Notes: generated from the sequence alone by a model not told the origin. A DNA stretch of 64,000 bases from Streptomyces gardneri (GCF_006539185.1 NZ_BJMN01000041.1:1-64000); one strand, 5' to 3'; shown: positions 42,839 to 51,759, numbered from the stretch's first letter. Program-made: numbers and translations.

Positions 42839-45400
42839 TCACACCCACGTCCGGGGGCGGAAGCGGTTGGCCCGCTCCACCAGTTCGATCCTCTCCTCGC
42901 CCCGCTGGGCGAGCCGGGCCAGCACCCGGTACGAGCGTTCGAGGCCGAAGCGCAGTCCGCGCTCGTCCAGTTCACTTCCGAGCAGCAGCGCGCCGCCGCC
43001 CGGAGCCGCACCGGGACTACCGGAGAGTACCCAGTCGAGGGCCGTCCCGAGGACCTCCGTGGCCAACTGCTCCCGGCGGACAGCGTCGAGACCGAAGCCC
43101 TGGAGCGCGGAGACCTGCGCCGCGGCGGCCGTCAGTTCCGCGCCGAGCGGCTCGTGCGCCGGGCGCCGCCGCAGCCGCGCCCGCACGGCCGCGACCCGGG
43201 CCGCCGTGTAGTGGATCGAGGCCTCCGGCACGGACTCCAGGGTCCCTACGGCTCCGGCGCGGTCGCCCGCCGCGAGCCGCACCCGGGCGAGCCCGAAGGC
43301 CGCGCTGACGAAGCTCGGGTCGGTGGCCCACACGAGCCGGTAGTACTCGGCGGCGTTGTCCAGCTGGCCGAGGACCTCGGCGCAGATCCCGAGGGCCAGC
43401 TTCGGCGCCGGCTCCCCGGGGAAGGCGTCGTAGACCGCGTCGAAGGCCAGCGCCGCGTGCTCGTGGTCGCCGGTCACCAGCGAGGTCACACCCCGGTACC
43501 AGACGACCCGCCAGTCGTCCGGGTCCCGCTCCTCCAGCGCAGCGAGGGTCCGTACGGCGGTGGGCGCGTCGCCCAGCTCCAGGTGGGCCCGGAGGGTGCG
43601 CAGCCGCAGTTCGGCGGAGGGCGCCGGCGCGGCCTGGAGCGCGCCGAGCAGCTCGGCGGGGGCGGCGGCCGACAGGCCGGCGAGGAACCCGGCGTTCGGG
43701 TCGCTCGTGTCGACGCGCGGCACGGGCAGCGCGAGCGCGGTGGCGGGCGCGTCGAGCGCGCCGAGCAGCCACCCGAGCCCCGGTCCGGCCACGGCGGGAG
43801 CAGAGCCCGGAACCACCGCGGGAGCAGAGCCCGGAGCGGCGGGCGGTCCCTGGCGCGCGCCGCCCTTCTTCCCCGCGGCCTTCCGGGCCCCGAGCAGCGA
43901 CACATCCTCCGTCAGCTCGGCGAAGAGCGTGGTGTCCGTCACCCGGACCTCCGTGCCGAACAGCGTCGACAGCGCCGGACGCGGACGCCCCGACTGGAGC
44001 GCCACCACCTCCCGCAGGACGCCCGTCAGCTGCTCCGCCATCTCCTGCGCGGAGGAGAACCGCCGCGCCGGGTCCGGATCCGTGGCCCGGATCAGGAAGC
44101 GGTAGAACGACTCGTACGTCCGGAAGACCGTGATGTGCTCCGGGTCGGGCAGCGAGTCCACGAACACGTTCGTGTAGCCCTGGAAGTCGAACGTCATCAC
44201 GGCCAGCGTCCGCGCCACCGTGTACAGGTCGCTGGCGACCGACGGGCCGACCTCGGCCACCTCAGGCGCCTGGTAGCCGACCGTGCCGTAGATGGCCGAC
44301 TCGTCGTCGTCCATCCGCCGGACCGCGCCCATGTCGATGAGCTTCAGCTGGTCCTCGGTCTGGATGGCGTTGTCGACCTTGAAGTCGCAGTAGAGCAGGT
44401 TCCGGCTGTGCAGATGGCCGAGCGCCTCCAGGGCCTCGATGCCGTACGCGCAGGCCTGCTCCACCGGCAGCGGGTCCCGCCGGCCGTCCGGGGTGCGGCG
44501 GTCGTTGGCGATCTCCTTGAGCGACTTGCCGCCGACGTACTCCATGACGATGTAGCCGTCCAGGGAGCCGGTGCGCTGGTCGAGATGCTCGACGAAGTTG
44601 TAGATCCGGACGATGTTGGAGTGCTCGATCTCGGCCAGGAAGCGGCGCTCCGAGATGGCCGCGGCCATCGCGTCCTGGTCGCCGGTGTCGAGCAGGCCCT
44701 TGAGCACCACCCACCGGTCGGAGACCGCCCGGTCGACGGCGAGGTAGACCCAGCCGAGGCCGCCGTGGGCGAGGCAGCCCGCGACCTCGTACTGGCCGTG
44801 GACGATGTCCCCGCCGCGCAGCTTCGGCACGAAGGAGTACGGGTGTCCGCACTTGGTGCAGAAGCCCTCCGTACGGCCCGGCCGGTCACCGCGCGAACGG
44901 CCCACCGGAGCCCCGCAGTCGGAGCGGGAGCAGAAACGCTTCCGCTCGGGAACCTCCGGGTTCTCCATCACCGCGCCCCGCGGGTCCGGACGCGGCACCT
45001 CCGGGATCGTCACCAGGCCCGCGCCCAGCCGGTTCCGGGCGGACTGCCCGGTCGACGTGCCCGAGCTGCGCACCGACACCGAGCGGCCCCCCGAGCTGCC
45101 GGAGAGCGAGCGCGAGAGGCGGCCCGAGACCGAACGGCGGGAGGTCGACGAGCGCGAGGAGGCGCGCGAGGACGCCCGCGAACTGCTCCGCGAGGAGCTC
45201 GAGTCCGGCCCCCCGACACCGCCCGCACCCCTGCCGGGCACGGCCATGCCGGTCGGCGTCGAACCGATGAGACCCCCGGGCGCGACGACCGGGGCGAGCC
45301 CGCAGGTGTCGCAGTACAGCTCGCCGCCTCCCATGTCCTCGTACGAACCCTCGCACGAAGGACGCTGACAGCTCCCCACGCCCGTCTCCCCGCTCACCAC
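42839..45400 (-). CDS. pknG: PknG-like Ser/Thr protein kinase with TPR domain
   Basis: 853 aa. GTG 45400 has GGAGG 6 nt upstream; GTG 45397 is possible. Order: N-terminal Cys cluster (CQRPSCEGS...YCDTCGL), Ser/Arg-rich linker (~70-125), then a rubredoxin-like region FCSRSDCGAPVGR...EGFCTKCGHPYSFVPKL (~155-195), where the first pair is Cx4C rather than the CxxC of mycobacterial PknG. The kinase domain (~200-470) has AHGGLGWVYLAVD, VVLKGL (ATP Lys), YIVMEYVGGKSL, a catalytic loop YCDFKVDN and LIDMGAVRR. The remainder is TPR (GDHEHAALAFDAVYDAFPGE; LGICAEVLGQLDNAAEYYRL). Matches mycobacterial PknG along most of its length; that kinase controls glutamate metabolism through GarA. Confidence 0.95.
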   Translation of the reverse strand: MVSGETGVGSCQRPSCEGSYEDMGGGELYCDTCGLAPVVAPGGLIGSTPTGMAVPGRGAGGVGGPDSSSSRSSSRASSRASSRSSTSRRSVSGRLSRSLSGSSGGRSVSVRSSGTSTGQSARNRLGAGLVTIPEVPRPDPRGAVMENPEVPERKRFCSRSDCGAPVGRSRGDRPGRTEGFCTKCGHPYSFVPKLRGGDIVHGQYEVAGCLAHGGLGWVYLAVDRAVSDRWVVLKGLLDTGDQDAMAAAISERRFLAEIEHSNIVRIYNFVEHLDQRTGSLDGYIVMEYVGGKSLKEIANDRRTPDGRRDPLPVEQACAYGIEALEALGHLHSRNLLYCDFKVDNAIQTEDQLKLIDMGAVRRMDDDESAIYGTVGYQAPEVAEVGPSVASDLYTVARTLAVMTFDFQGYTNVFVDSLPDPEHITVFRTYESFYRFLIRATDPDPARRFSSAQEMAEQLTGVLREVVALQSGRPRPALSTLFGTEVRVTDTTLFAELTEDVSLLGARKAAGKKGGARQGPPAAPGSAPAVVPGSAPAVAGPGLGWLLGALDAPATALALPVPRVDTSDPNAGFLAGLSAAAPAELLGALQAAPAPSAELRLRTLRAHLELGDAPTAVRTLAALEERDPDDWRVVWYRGVTSLVTGDHEHAALAFDAVYDAFPGEPAPKLALGICAEVLGQLDNAAEYYRLVWATDPSFVSAAFGLARVRLAAGDRAGAVGTLESVPEASIHYTAARVAAVRARLRRRPAHEPLGAELTAAAAQVSALQGFGLDAVRREQLATEVLGTALDWVLSGSPGAAPGGGALLLGSELDERGLRFGLERSYRVLARLAQRGEERIELVERANRFRPRTWV

Positions 45401-46671
45401 TGTCGTCCTCCGGCATCTCTCGGGCCGGACAGTACGTCCGCCGCGGCCTGCTGGTAGCGCAGCACGGCCTGCTCCGCGACCCGCAGGTCACAGGGCGCGC
45501 TCCACAGCATCCGTCGTGCCGTGTCGTACCGCTCGATGAGCAGCGGGTCCTCCGCCGCCCCCAGCCGTGCCACCTTCGCCTTGTACGCGTCGAGCCTGCC
45601 ACGCAGCTCCGCCCGGACCGCGAGCGGCGCCGTGACCGCGGTCAGCGACTCCCGGGCCCGCATCAACTCGTCCTCCGCCTCCCGCTCCAGGGAGTCCAGG
45701 AGCGGGGAGAGCCGGTGCCACCGCTGGTGCCTGCGGTACTCGGCGGCGGTCGCGAGCCGCTCCTGGAGCGCCGTCGGCGGGCCGCTGACGGCCGGCACCT
45801 CGGAGGCGGCGATCTTCGCGAGGACCTCGCCGCGCGCGGACCGGGCCTCGGTGAGCGTCCGGTCCGCCCGGGACAGCACGTCCCGCAGCCGCAGCAGCCG
45901 GTCCTCGGAGTCCTGCCGGACCGCGAGGACCGCCTCGATCTCGCGCCGGATGTCCTCCAGCGCCAGGGCCGCCCGGTCGTACCGGTCGGTGTCCGGCCGC
46001 CCTCCGCCGGGCGCCGAACTCCCCATGGCGGGACGCCAGAAGGCGAGCGGATCGGTCACGACCTGCGCGCGCAGCAGGGTCAGCTCGGCCGTGATGTCCT
46101 CCAGCTCGTCGCCGGCCGGGTGCTCCCCGGGCCGCACGCCGACCGAGTGGGCGAGCGAGCGCGTCCGGCCCAGCTCCGCGGCGAGCAGGTCTATCCGGGC
46201 GGGCAGCGCCGACCAGACGGCGTCGGAGGTGACGACCACGTCGAGCGAGGAGGCGTACAGCTCGTTCATCCGGCGGACGAGCCCTTCGAGCGTGAACCGC
46301 TCGGAGAGCAGCCCCTGTTCCCCCGCGCCGCCCGCGACGTGGACGCTCTCGCCGCGCAGCCGGTCGGTCAGCTCCACGAGCTCGTCCCGGCCGGGCCAGC
46401 GGCGCCGCGCCCGCACCTCATGGGCGTCGCGCAAAGCGCCCGCGTACACGTCGAAGCAGGTCCAGAGCAGGGCGATGGTCCGCTCGGCCGACGCCCAGCG
46501 GTCCCGGGTCGTGCCGGTCAGCTCGGCGCCTTCGAGCAGCCTGCGGCCCGCGTGGTCCTGGAGGGCGAGGAGCGAGTCCTCGATCGCCTTGTGCTCGGCG
46601 CCGAGCCGTGCCAGCGCACGGTCCACCTCGTCCCGGTCCATCACCGGCCCAGGAGGTCCCGTGACGCCCAT
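45394..46671 (-). CDS. Uncharacterised helical protein between glnH-like and pknG-like genes
   Basis: 425 aa from ATG 46671 with GAGG 6 nt upstream. No recognised domain, signal peptide or membrane segment. Nearly all residues fall in amphipathic helices with heptad character (DEVDRALARLGAEHKAIEDS; EDIRREIEAVLAVRQDSEDR; LDAYKAKVARLGAAEDPLL), so it is probably a coiled-coil scaffold. Its stop overlaps the pknG start by 7 bp, implying strict co-translation. It has no counterpart that I recall in the mycobacterial glnX-glnH-pknG operon. It could physically link the membrane sensor pair to the kinase. Confidence 0.8.
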   Translation of the reverse strand: MGVTGPPGPVMDRDEVDRALARLGAEHKAIEDSLLALQDHAGRRLLEGAELTGTTRDRWASAERTIALLWTCFDVYAGALRDAHEVRARRRWPGRDELVELTDRLRGESVHVAGGAGEQGLLSERFTLEGLVRRMNELYASSLDVVVTSDAVWSALPARIDLLAAELGRTRSLAHSVGVRPGEHPAGDELEDITAELTLLRAQVVTDPLAFWRPAMGSSAPGGGRPDTDRYDRAALALEDIRREIEAVLAVRQDSEDRLLRLRDVLSRADRTLTEARSARGEVLAKIAASEVPAVSGPPTALQERLATAAEYRRHQRWHRLSPLLDSLEREAEDELMRARESLTAVTAPLAVRAELRGRLDAYKAKVARLGAAEDPLLIERYDTARRMLWSAPCDLRVAEQAVLRYQQAAADVLSGPRDAGGRQW

Positions 46672-46726
46672 CGATCACCTCTTCCGCCGCGGGTACAGGG
46701 GCTGCTTGCCGGGGCTGCCGGCCGGG

Positions 46727-47770
46727 TCACTTGTAGAGGGGCTCGGGCGGCCCGGGTATCCCGGGCAGGTCCGCCTTCAGCCAGCGCTCGTAGGCTCTCT
46801 GCCAGGGGCCGTTCCGGTAGTCCACGAGGACCTTGTTGACCCGGCGGACCAGGTCGTCGTTCCCGAGCTTGGCGGCCACCCCGTAGTACTCCGTGGTGAA
46901 CGGCCGGCCCTTGAGCTCGACCGCCGGGTCCTGGGCGGCCTGGCCGGCCGCGAGCGCGTTGTCCGTGACGACCGCGTCGACCTCGCCGAGCTGGAGCCGG
47001 GCCAGACAGTCCAGCTGGTTCGGGACGGTCAGCAGGTCCTTGTCGTCCTTGGTGCCGTCGGCGTCGTCCTTGAAGACCGCGCCGAAGGAGTTCTTCTCCA
47101 GCTCCTCGTAGGCCGTGGACCCCTCGGCGGTGCAGATCCGCTTGCCGCGCAGCGAGGAGTCGTAGCCGGTGATGTCCTTGGCGAGCTTGGGCGCCAGGAC
47201 CTGCTGCCCGGCCCGGAAGTAGGCGGTGGAGAAGGCGACCTGCTGGATCCGCTTGCAGTTGATCGTCATCGTGCGCACGACGAGGTCGACCTTGCCGCTG
47301 TCCAGCGCGGCGATCCGCTGGTTGGTCGGGATCGCCCGGAAGATCACCGCGTTCTCGTCGCCGAGGACGTCCCGCGCGATGGCCCGGGCCAGATCGATGT
47401 CGAACCCCTCCAGCGTGCGGCTCTCCGGGTCCCGGTAGCCCCAGCGGTAGCTGGACTGGTCGACGCCGACGACGAGCTTCCCGCGCGCCTTGATCGCCTG
47501 GATCGAGGGGCCGTCCGCCGAGTCGGGCCGGAGCGAGGCCTCCGGGTTCTTGCAGGTGTCCGCCGCGGCCCGGTCGACTACCTGCACCCCGGTGCCCACA
47601 CCGGGACCGGTCGTCCGCGGCGTCGCGTCCGCGCCGCTTCCGTCGTGCGCCAGCGGCAGCAGCGTCAGCGAGGCGGTGAGCCCGCAGGCCACGGCCATGG
47701 CGGCGACCCCGCCCCAGCCACGCAGCCGCTGTGCGGCCCGCCGCACCAGCGGGTCCGTGCCGTTCGGCAT
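46727..47770 (-). CDS. glnH: GlnH-like amino-acid-binding protein (ABC solute-binding fold)
   Basis: 347 aa from ATG 47770. Membrane-directing N-terminus (VAAMAVACGLTASLTLLPL); Cys29 in AVAC is a poor lipobox, so it may be an uncleaved anchor. The rest is a type II periplasmic binding protein of the glutamate/aspartate family: GKLVVGVDQSSYRWGYRDPE, LEGFDIDLARAIARDVLGDE, VFRAIPTNQRIAALDSGKVDLVV, STAYFRAGQQVL, ICTAEGSTAYEEL, VDAVVTDNALAAG. No permease or ATPase genes adjoin. In mycobacteria the homologue senses aspartate and signals via GlnX to PknG rather than importing, and the same is inferred here. Confidence 0.9.
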   Translation of the reverse strand: MPNGTDPLVRRAAQRLRGWGGVAAMAVACGLTASLTLLPLAHDGSGADATPRTTGPGVGTGVQVVDRAAADTCKNPEASLRPDSADGPSIQAIKARGKLVVGVDQSSYRWGYRDPESRTLEGFDIDLARAIARDVLGDENAVIFRAIPTNQRIAALDSGKVDLVVRTMTINCKRIQQVAFSTAYFRAGQQVLAPKLAKDITGYDSSLRGKRICTAEGSTAYEELEKNSFGAVFKDDADGTKDDKDLLTVPNQLDCLARLQLGEVDAVVTDNALAAGQAAQDPAVELKGRPFTTEYYGVAAKLGNDDLVRRVNKVLVDYRNGPWQRAYERWLKADLPGIPGPPEPLYK

Positions 47771-47787
47771 CCCGCCCCCTCTCGCCC

Positions 47788-49218
47788 TCACCGGTACTCC
47801 GACAGTCTGCGGTTGATGCCGAGCACGGCGCCAGCCGCGCCGAGGATCCCGAGCACCGCCGCCCCCAGCGGCAGCGCCGTCAGCGCGTCCCTGGCGTCGG
47901 TGGCGGAGCGGGTGAACTCGGCCTGCTCGTGGGCGAGGGCCCGCTCCAGGGCGGCGTCGACCTGGTCGAAGGACTGGCCCGTCGTCTCCTTGGCGCCGAC
48001 GATCCGGCTGAGCGCGCCCTCGAAGTTGCCGGCCTCGTCCTCGGCGCGGGCCGCCTTGTGGCGCTTCTGCCACTCGCCCGTACGCGAGGCCGCCTCGTCC
48101 ACCGGGCTGCGCCCGGCGTCGTCGTCGGCGAGCTCCCGCGCCGAGGCGAGCGCGGTCGTCAGGGCGGTCATGCTCGACGTGTAGTCCGCCTCGTACTTGT
48201 CGTTCTTGCCGTCCTCCGTGAGGACGGCGCCCCGGGCGACCACGGCCAGGTTCTCGTTGGCGCGGGCCGTGAGCGAGCTGATCCGGGCCTGGTTGAGGAG
48301 CTGGAGGGACTCCTGCCCGTGCGCCCGGGCGGTGTTCAGCTCGGTCCGCGCGACGGTGTGCGCGGCGAGGAGCCAGATCAGCACGACCAGCGAGGCGGCG
48401 GTGGCGGCGAGGAGGCCCTGGTTGAACACCCGATGGGTGCGGGCGTAGTTGCGGCGCTGCGCCCAGGCCAGCACGGCGAGGGCGAGCAGGCCGAGCCCGA
48501 GCGACAGGAAGGGCCAGGTGCGGGCGGCGTCGTCGTCCTCGTGGAGCCGCCGGGTCTCCGCCGCGTACAGCCGCTCGGCGGCCGGCAGCAGCTCGTTGGT
48601 CATCTGCTGGTTCGCGTACCGCAGATAGGCGCCGCCGAGCGGCAGGCCCTGCCGGTTGGCGGCCCGGGCGCGCTCGATCAGGCCCGTGTAGCGCGGCAGT
48701 TGTTCGTTGAGCGTGGTGATCTCGCGGGCCGACTCGCTCGCGTCCCCGGTGTTCGCCGCGGCCTTCACGAGGAGGCGGGCCGCGGTGGCGATGTCCTTGT
48801 CGTACCGCTCGCGGGACTCCGCGGGCTCCAGGGTGCCCGCGAGGAAGCCGCTGGCGGCGGTCGTGTCCGCGTCGGCGAGGGAGCGGTAGACGGCGGCGGC
48901 GTCGGCGCTCAGCGGCTGGCTGCGGCTGACCACGTCGTCGGCGGCGGACCCGCGGTCGGTGACCTCCAGGGTGGTGACGGCCCCGAACGCGACGACGAGC
49001 AGTGCCAGTACGGCCCCGAGGATCTGGAGTCGGCCGGGCTCGGTCGTCGCCGCCTCACGGAGCTTCTCCCGGCCCACGGCCCAGGCCCCGCGACCCGCAG
49101 GCGGGCCGCTTGCGGGCGCGCCCGAGGGCTGCGCCGGCACCGTGCCCGGGCGCGCCGGTGCGGGCGCCGTGCCCTGCGCCGTCGCCTGGGCGGCGGGCGC
49201 GTTCGGCGGGTATGTCAC
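47788..49218 (-). CDS. glnX: GlnX-like tandem membrane sensor
   Basis: 476 aa. GTG 49218 is decided by GGGGGAGG 4 nt upstream; the frame is open farther without support. Pro/Ala-rich cytoplasmic N-terminus, first membrane helix at ~65-85 (ILGAVLALLVVAFGAVTTLEV), an extracellular helical bundle (~90-225), a helix pair at ~235-255 and ~270-295 (FLSLGLGLLALAVLAWAQ; LLAATAASLVVLIWLLAAHT), a second extracellular bundle and a final helix near 445-465. The duplicated helix-bundle sensor plan equals that reported for mycobacterial GlnX, the transmembrane partner of GlnH and PknG. First gene of the seven-gene operon; 17 bp before glnH. Confidence 0.85.
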   Translation of the reverse strand: MTYPPNAPAAQATAQGTAPAPARPGTVPAQPSGAPASGPPAGRGAWAVGREKLREAATTEPGRLQILGAVLALLVVAFGAVTTLEVTDRGSAADDVVSRSQPLSADAAAVYRSLADADTTAASGFLAGTLEPAESRERYDKDIATAARLLVKAAANTGDASESAREITTLNEQLPRYTGLIERARAANRQGLPLGGAYLRYANQQMTNELLPAAERLYAAETRRLHEDDDAARTWPFLSLGLGLLALAVLAWAQRRNYARTHRVFNQGLLAATAASLVVLIWLLAAHTVARTELNTARAHGQESLQLLNQARISSLTARANENLAVVARGAVLTEDGKNDKYEADYTSSMTALTTALASARELADDDAGRSPVDEAASRTGEWQKRHKAARAEDEAGNFEGALSRIVGAKETTGQSFDQVDAALERALAHEQAEFTRSATDARDALTALPLGAAVLGILGAAGAVLGINRRLSEYR

Positions 49219-49423
49219 TTGACCTCCCCCTGGGTCGCTGACGTCGGTCCGTCCGGCCAGCAGTATGGCCTCAGGGGCCTGCCCGCACACCGGGATTGAC
49301 GCGATCTTGTTCTTATCGTGCCTCATGCCCCCGGCACATCCGCGGGCGAACCCCCTCACCTTGAATACGTCGCCCGGCTTTGATCGGTTCCGTTCCGGAC
49401 GTCGCTCGAACAGGTGAACATGC

Positions 49424-49462
49424 GTGCGGGGCGCCTCTCCGCAGAGGAGAAGCGCCCCGCAC
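49424..49462 (-). terminator. Terminator after csnK
   Basis: An 11-bp perfect stem (GTGCGGGGCGC/GCGCCCCGCAC) with an inner CTCT/AGAG extension, beginning 49 bp past the csnK stop in its direction. Few T residues follow. The remaining 49219-49423 stretch, upstream of glnX, shows no gene; a promoter for glnX should lie there but no consensus is evident. Confidence 0.82.
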
Positions 49463-49510
49463 CCACGCCGAATCCGGGCCCCGCAGGCCTACCCGGGTCC
49501 CTCAGGCCCC

Positions 49511-50503
49511 TCAGGCCCCTGAGACCTCGTACTGCCCCCGCAGCCGGGCCGCCGCGGCCGGCGCCGCCGCGACCTCGTCCAGGGCGAGGAGCCCCGCCCC
49601 GAGGACCGGCGGCGCGGTGACGAAGCCGATCGTCGCCTTGGGCGCCCGGGCGCCGAGGAGTTCGACCAGCCGCTCCTCCAACTGCGGGTGCCGCGCGGCC
49701 AGGACGCTGCCGCCCAGCATCACCGGAGCCTCCTCGTCGAGCAGCCCGAGCCGCCCGAGCGCCACCGCCGACATGGCGGCGACCTCCTCGGCGAGCCGGT
49801 GCACGATCGCCCGCGCGACCGGGTCGCCCTCCGCGCTCACCCGGAACAGCACCGGCGTCAGCTCGTGCCGCCGCGCGAACGCGATCCGGCCCAGGTGCAG
49901 CGCCTCGATCAGCGCGTACATCGTCTCCAGACCGAAGTGCGCGGGCAGCGCGCGGGCGAGCTCGGTCGGCTCGCCGCGCCCGTCCTCGCCGCGCGCCGCG
50001 TACCAGAGCGCCTCCTCGGCCATGGCGCTGCCGCCGCCCCAGTCCCCGGAGATCTTCCCGATCGCGGGGAAGCGCGCGGTCCGGCCGTCCGGGGTCATCC
50101 CCACGCAGTTGATCCCCGCGCCGCACACCACCGCCACGCCCCGCGGCTCGTCGAGACCGGCCCGCAGGATGGCGAAGGTGTCGTTGTGCACCCGCACGGA
50201 CCGGCTCCAGCCGCGGGCCACCAGCGCCGCCCGCAGCCCCTCCTCCTCGACGGGCAGGTCGGCATTGGCGAGACAGGCCGTGACGTGCGCGAAGGAGGGC
50301 GGGAGGCCCGCGCCTCCGGCCGCCTCCCACGCCCGGCCGACGATCTCCGCGAGCGCTTCGACCGCCGTCTCCACCCCCACCAGCGGGGGCTGGAAGCCGC
50401 CGCCGCGCGCCGCGCCGAGGACGGTGCCGTCCTGGGCGACGACGGCGACGTCGGTCTTGCTGTTGCCGGCGTCGACGGCCAGCAGGGTTCCGGTCAGGCC
50501 CAC
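49511..50503 (-). CDS. csnK: BadF/BadG-type sugar kinase (CsnK)
   Basis: 330 aa from GTG 50503, overlapping the GH4 gene by 10 bp; last gene of the csn operon. N-acetylglucosamine-kinase-like ASKHA fold: phosphate-1 motif LLAVDAGNSKTDVAVV, VRVHNDTFAIL, adenosine region VVCGAGINCVGM, KISGDWGGGSAM and VMLGGSVLAA. Expected to phosphorylate glucosamine or an oligomer end after uptake. The name follows the S. coelicolor csnR-csnK chitosan cluster, recalled by gene order. Followed by a terminator hairpin. Confidence 0.88.
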   Translation of the reverse strand: MGLTGTLLAVDAGNSKTDVAVVAQDGTVLGAARGGGFQPPLVGVETAVEALAEIVGRAWEAAGGAGLPPSFAHVTACLANADLPVEEEGLRAALVARGWSRSVRVHNDTFAILRAGLDEPRGVAVVCGAGINCVGMTPDGRTARFPAIGKISGDWGGGSAMAEEALWYAARGEDGRGEPTELARALPAHFGLETMYALIEALHLGRIAFARRHELTPVLFRVSAEGDPVARAIVHRLAEEVAAMSAVALGRLGLLDEEAPVMLGGSVLAARHPQLEERLVELLGARAPKATIGFVTAPPVLGAGLLALDEVAAAPAAAARLRGQYEVSGA

Positions 50504-51759
50504 GCGAGGTGCTCCTGGTTGTGCGCGATCAGCCGGTCCGTGAGGCCGTCGGCGTACGCGTACTGGCCGACCAGCGGGTGCGCGAGCAGCGCCTTGAACA
50601 CCCGGTCGCGGCCACCGCGCAGCGCCGCCTCAAGGGCCAGGTCCTCGTAGGCCGTGACGTTCGCGATCAGCCCGGCGTACAGCGGGTCCACCGGCGCGAC
50701 CGGCAGCGGCACCGCGCCGTCCGCCCCCACCGCCGCCTGCGTCTCGATCACGGCGTCGTCCGGCAGGAACGGCAGCGTGCCGTTGTTGTACGTGTTCACC
50801 ACCTGGTACGGCGAACCCCCACCGCCCAGCAGGGACGCGGCCAGGTCCACGGCCGCCTCCGAGTAGAAGGCGCCGCCGCGCTTGCCGAGCAGCGCCGGCT
50901 TCTCGTCGAGCGCCGGGTCCCCGTACATCTCCAGGAGTTCCTTCTCCATCGCGGCGACCTCGGCGGCCCGCGAGGGCTTGGTGCCGAGCTCCCGCACGAC
51001 CTCGTCGTGCGCGTAGAAGTACCGCAGGTAGTACGAGGGGACGACGCCGAGGCGGTCCAGGACCGGGCGCGGCAGGTGCAGGTCCTCGGCGATGGCGTCG
51101 CCGTGCTCGGCGAGCAGCCGCGGCAGCACGTTCTCGCCGTCCGGCCCGCCGAGCCGTACGCCCGTCTCCCACGTCAGGTGGTTGAGCCCGACGTGGTCGA
51201 GGTGGATCGCGGACGGGGCCACGTCGAGGAGCTTCGCGAACTTCCGCTGGAAGCCGATCGCCACGTTGCACAGGCCGACGGCCTTGTGCCCGGCCTGGAG
51301 CAGCGCGCGCGTGACGATGCCGACGGGGTTGGTGAAGTCGATGATCCAGGCGTCCGGGTTGGTGCGCCGGACGCGCTCGGCGATGTCCAGGACCACCGGG
51401 ACGGTCCGCAGCGCCTTGGCGAGGCCGCCGGCGCCGGTGGTCTCCTGGCCGATGCAGCCGCACTCCAGCGGCCAGGTCTCGTCTTGGTTCCGGGCGGCCT
51501 GGCCGCCGACGCGGAGCTGGAGCAGGACGGCGTCGGCGCCCTCGACCCCGGCGTCCAGGTCGGAAGTGGTGACGATCTTCCCGTCGTGGCCCTGCTTGGC
51601 GAAGATGCGGCGGGCGAGCCCGCCGACGAGTTCGAGCCGCTCGGCGGCCGGGTCGACGAGGACGAGTTCGGTGATGGGCAGGGTGTCGCGCAGCCGCGCG
51701 AATCCGTCGATCAGTTCGGGGGTGTAGGTGGATCCGCCCCCCACGACAGCGAGCTTCAT
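50494..51759 (-). CDS. csnH: GH4-family glycosidase (6-phospho-beta-glucosidase type, CsnH)
   Basis: 421 aa from ATG 51759. An NAD- and metal-dependent GH4 enzyme: N-terminal dinucleotide fold KLAVVGGGSTYTPELIDGF, LRVGGQAARNQDE, ECGCIGQETTGAGGLAKALR, the metal-ligand Cys in VGLCNVAIG and His in HVGLNHLTW, and YYLRYFYAHDE. GH4 cleaves by oxidation-elimination at C3. In this operon it likely hydrolyses imported, perhaps phosphorylated, glucosamine oligosaccharides. 8 bp after the csnG stop; overlaps csnK. Confidence 0.92.
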   Translation of the reverse strand: MKLAVVGGGSTYTPELIDGFARLRDTLPITELVLVDPAAERLELVGGLARRIFAKQGHDGKIVTTSDLDAGVEGADAVLLQLRVGGQAARNQDETWPLECGCIGQETTGAGGLAKALRTVPVVLDIAERVRRTNPDAWIIDFTNPVGIVTRALLQAGHKAVGLCNVAIGFQRKFAKLLDVAPSAIHLDHVGLNHLTWETGVRLGGPDGENVLPRLLAEHGDAIAEDLHLPRPVLDRLGVVPSYYLRYFYAHDEVVRELGTKPSRAAEVAAMEKELLEMYGDPALDEKPALLGKRGGAFYSEAAVDLAASLLGGGGSPYQVVNTYNNGTLPFLPDDAVIETQAAVGADGAVPLPVAPVDPLYAGLIANVTAYEDLALEAALRGGRDRVFKALLAHPLVGQYAYADGLTDRLIAHNQEHLAWA

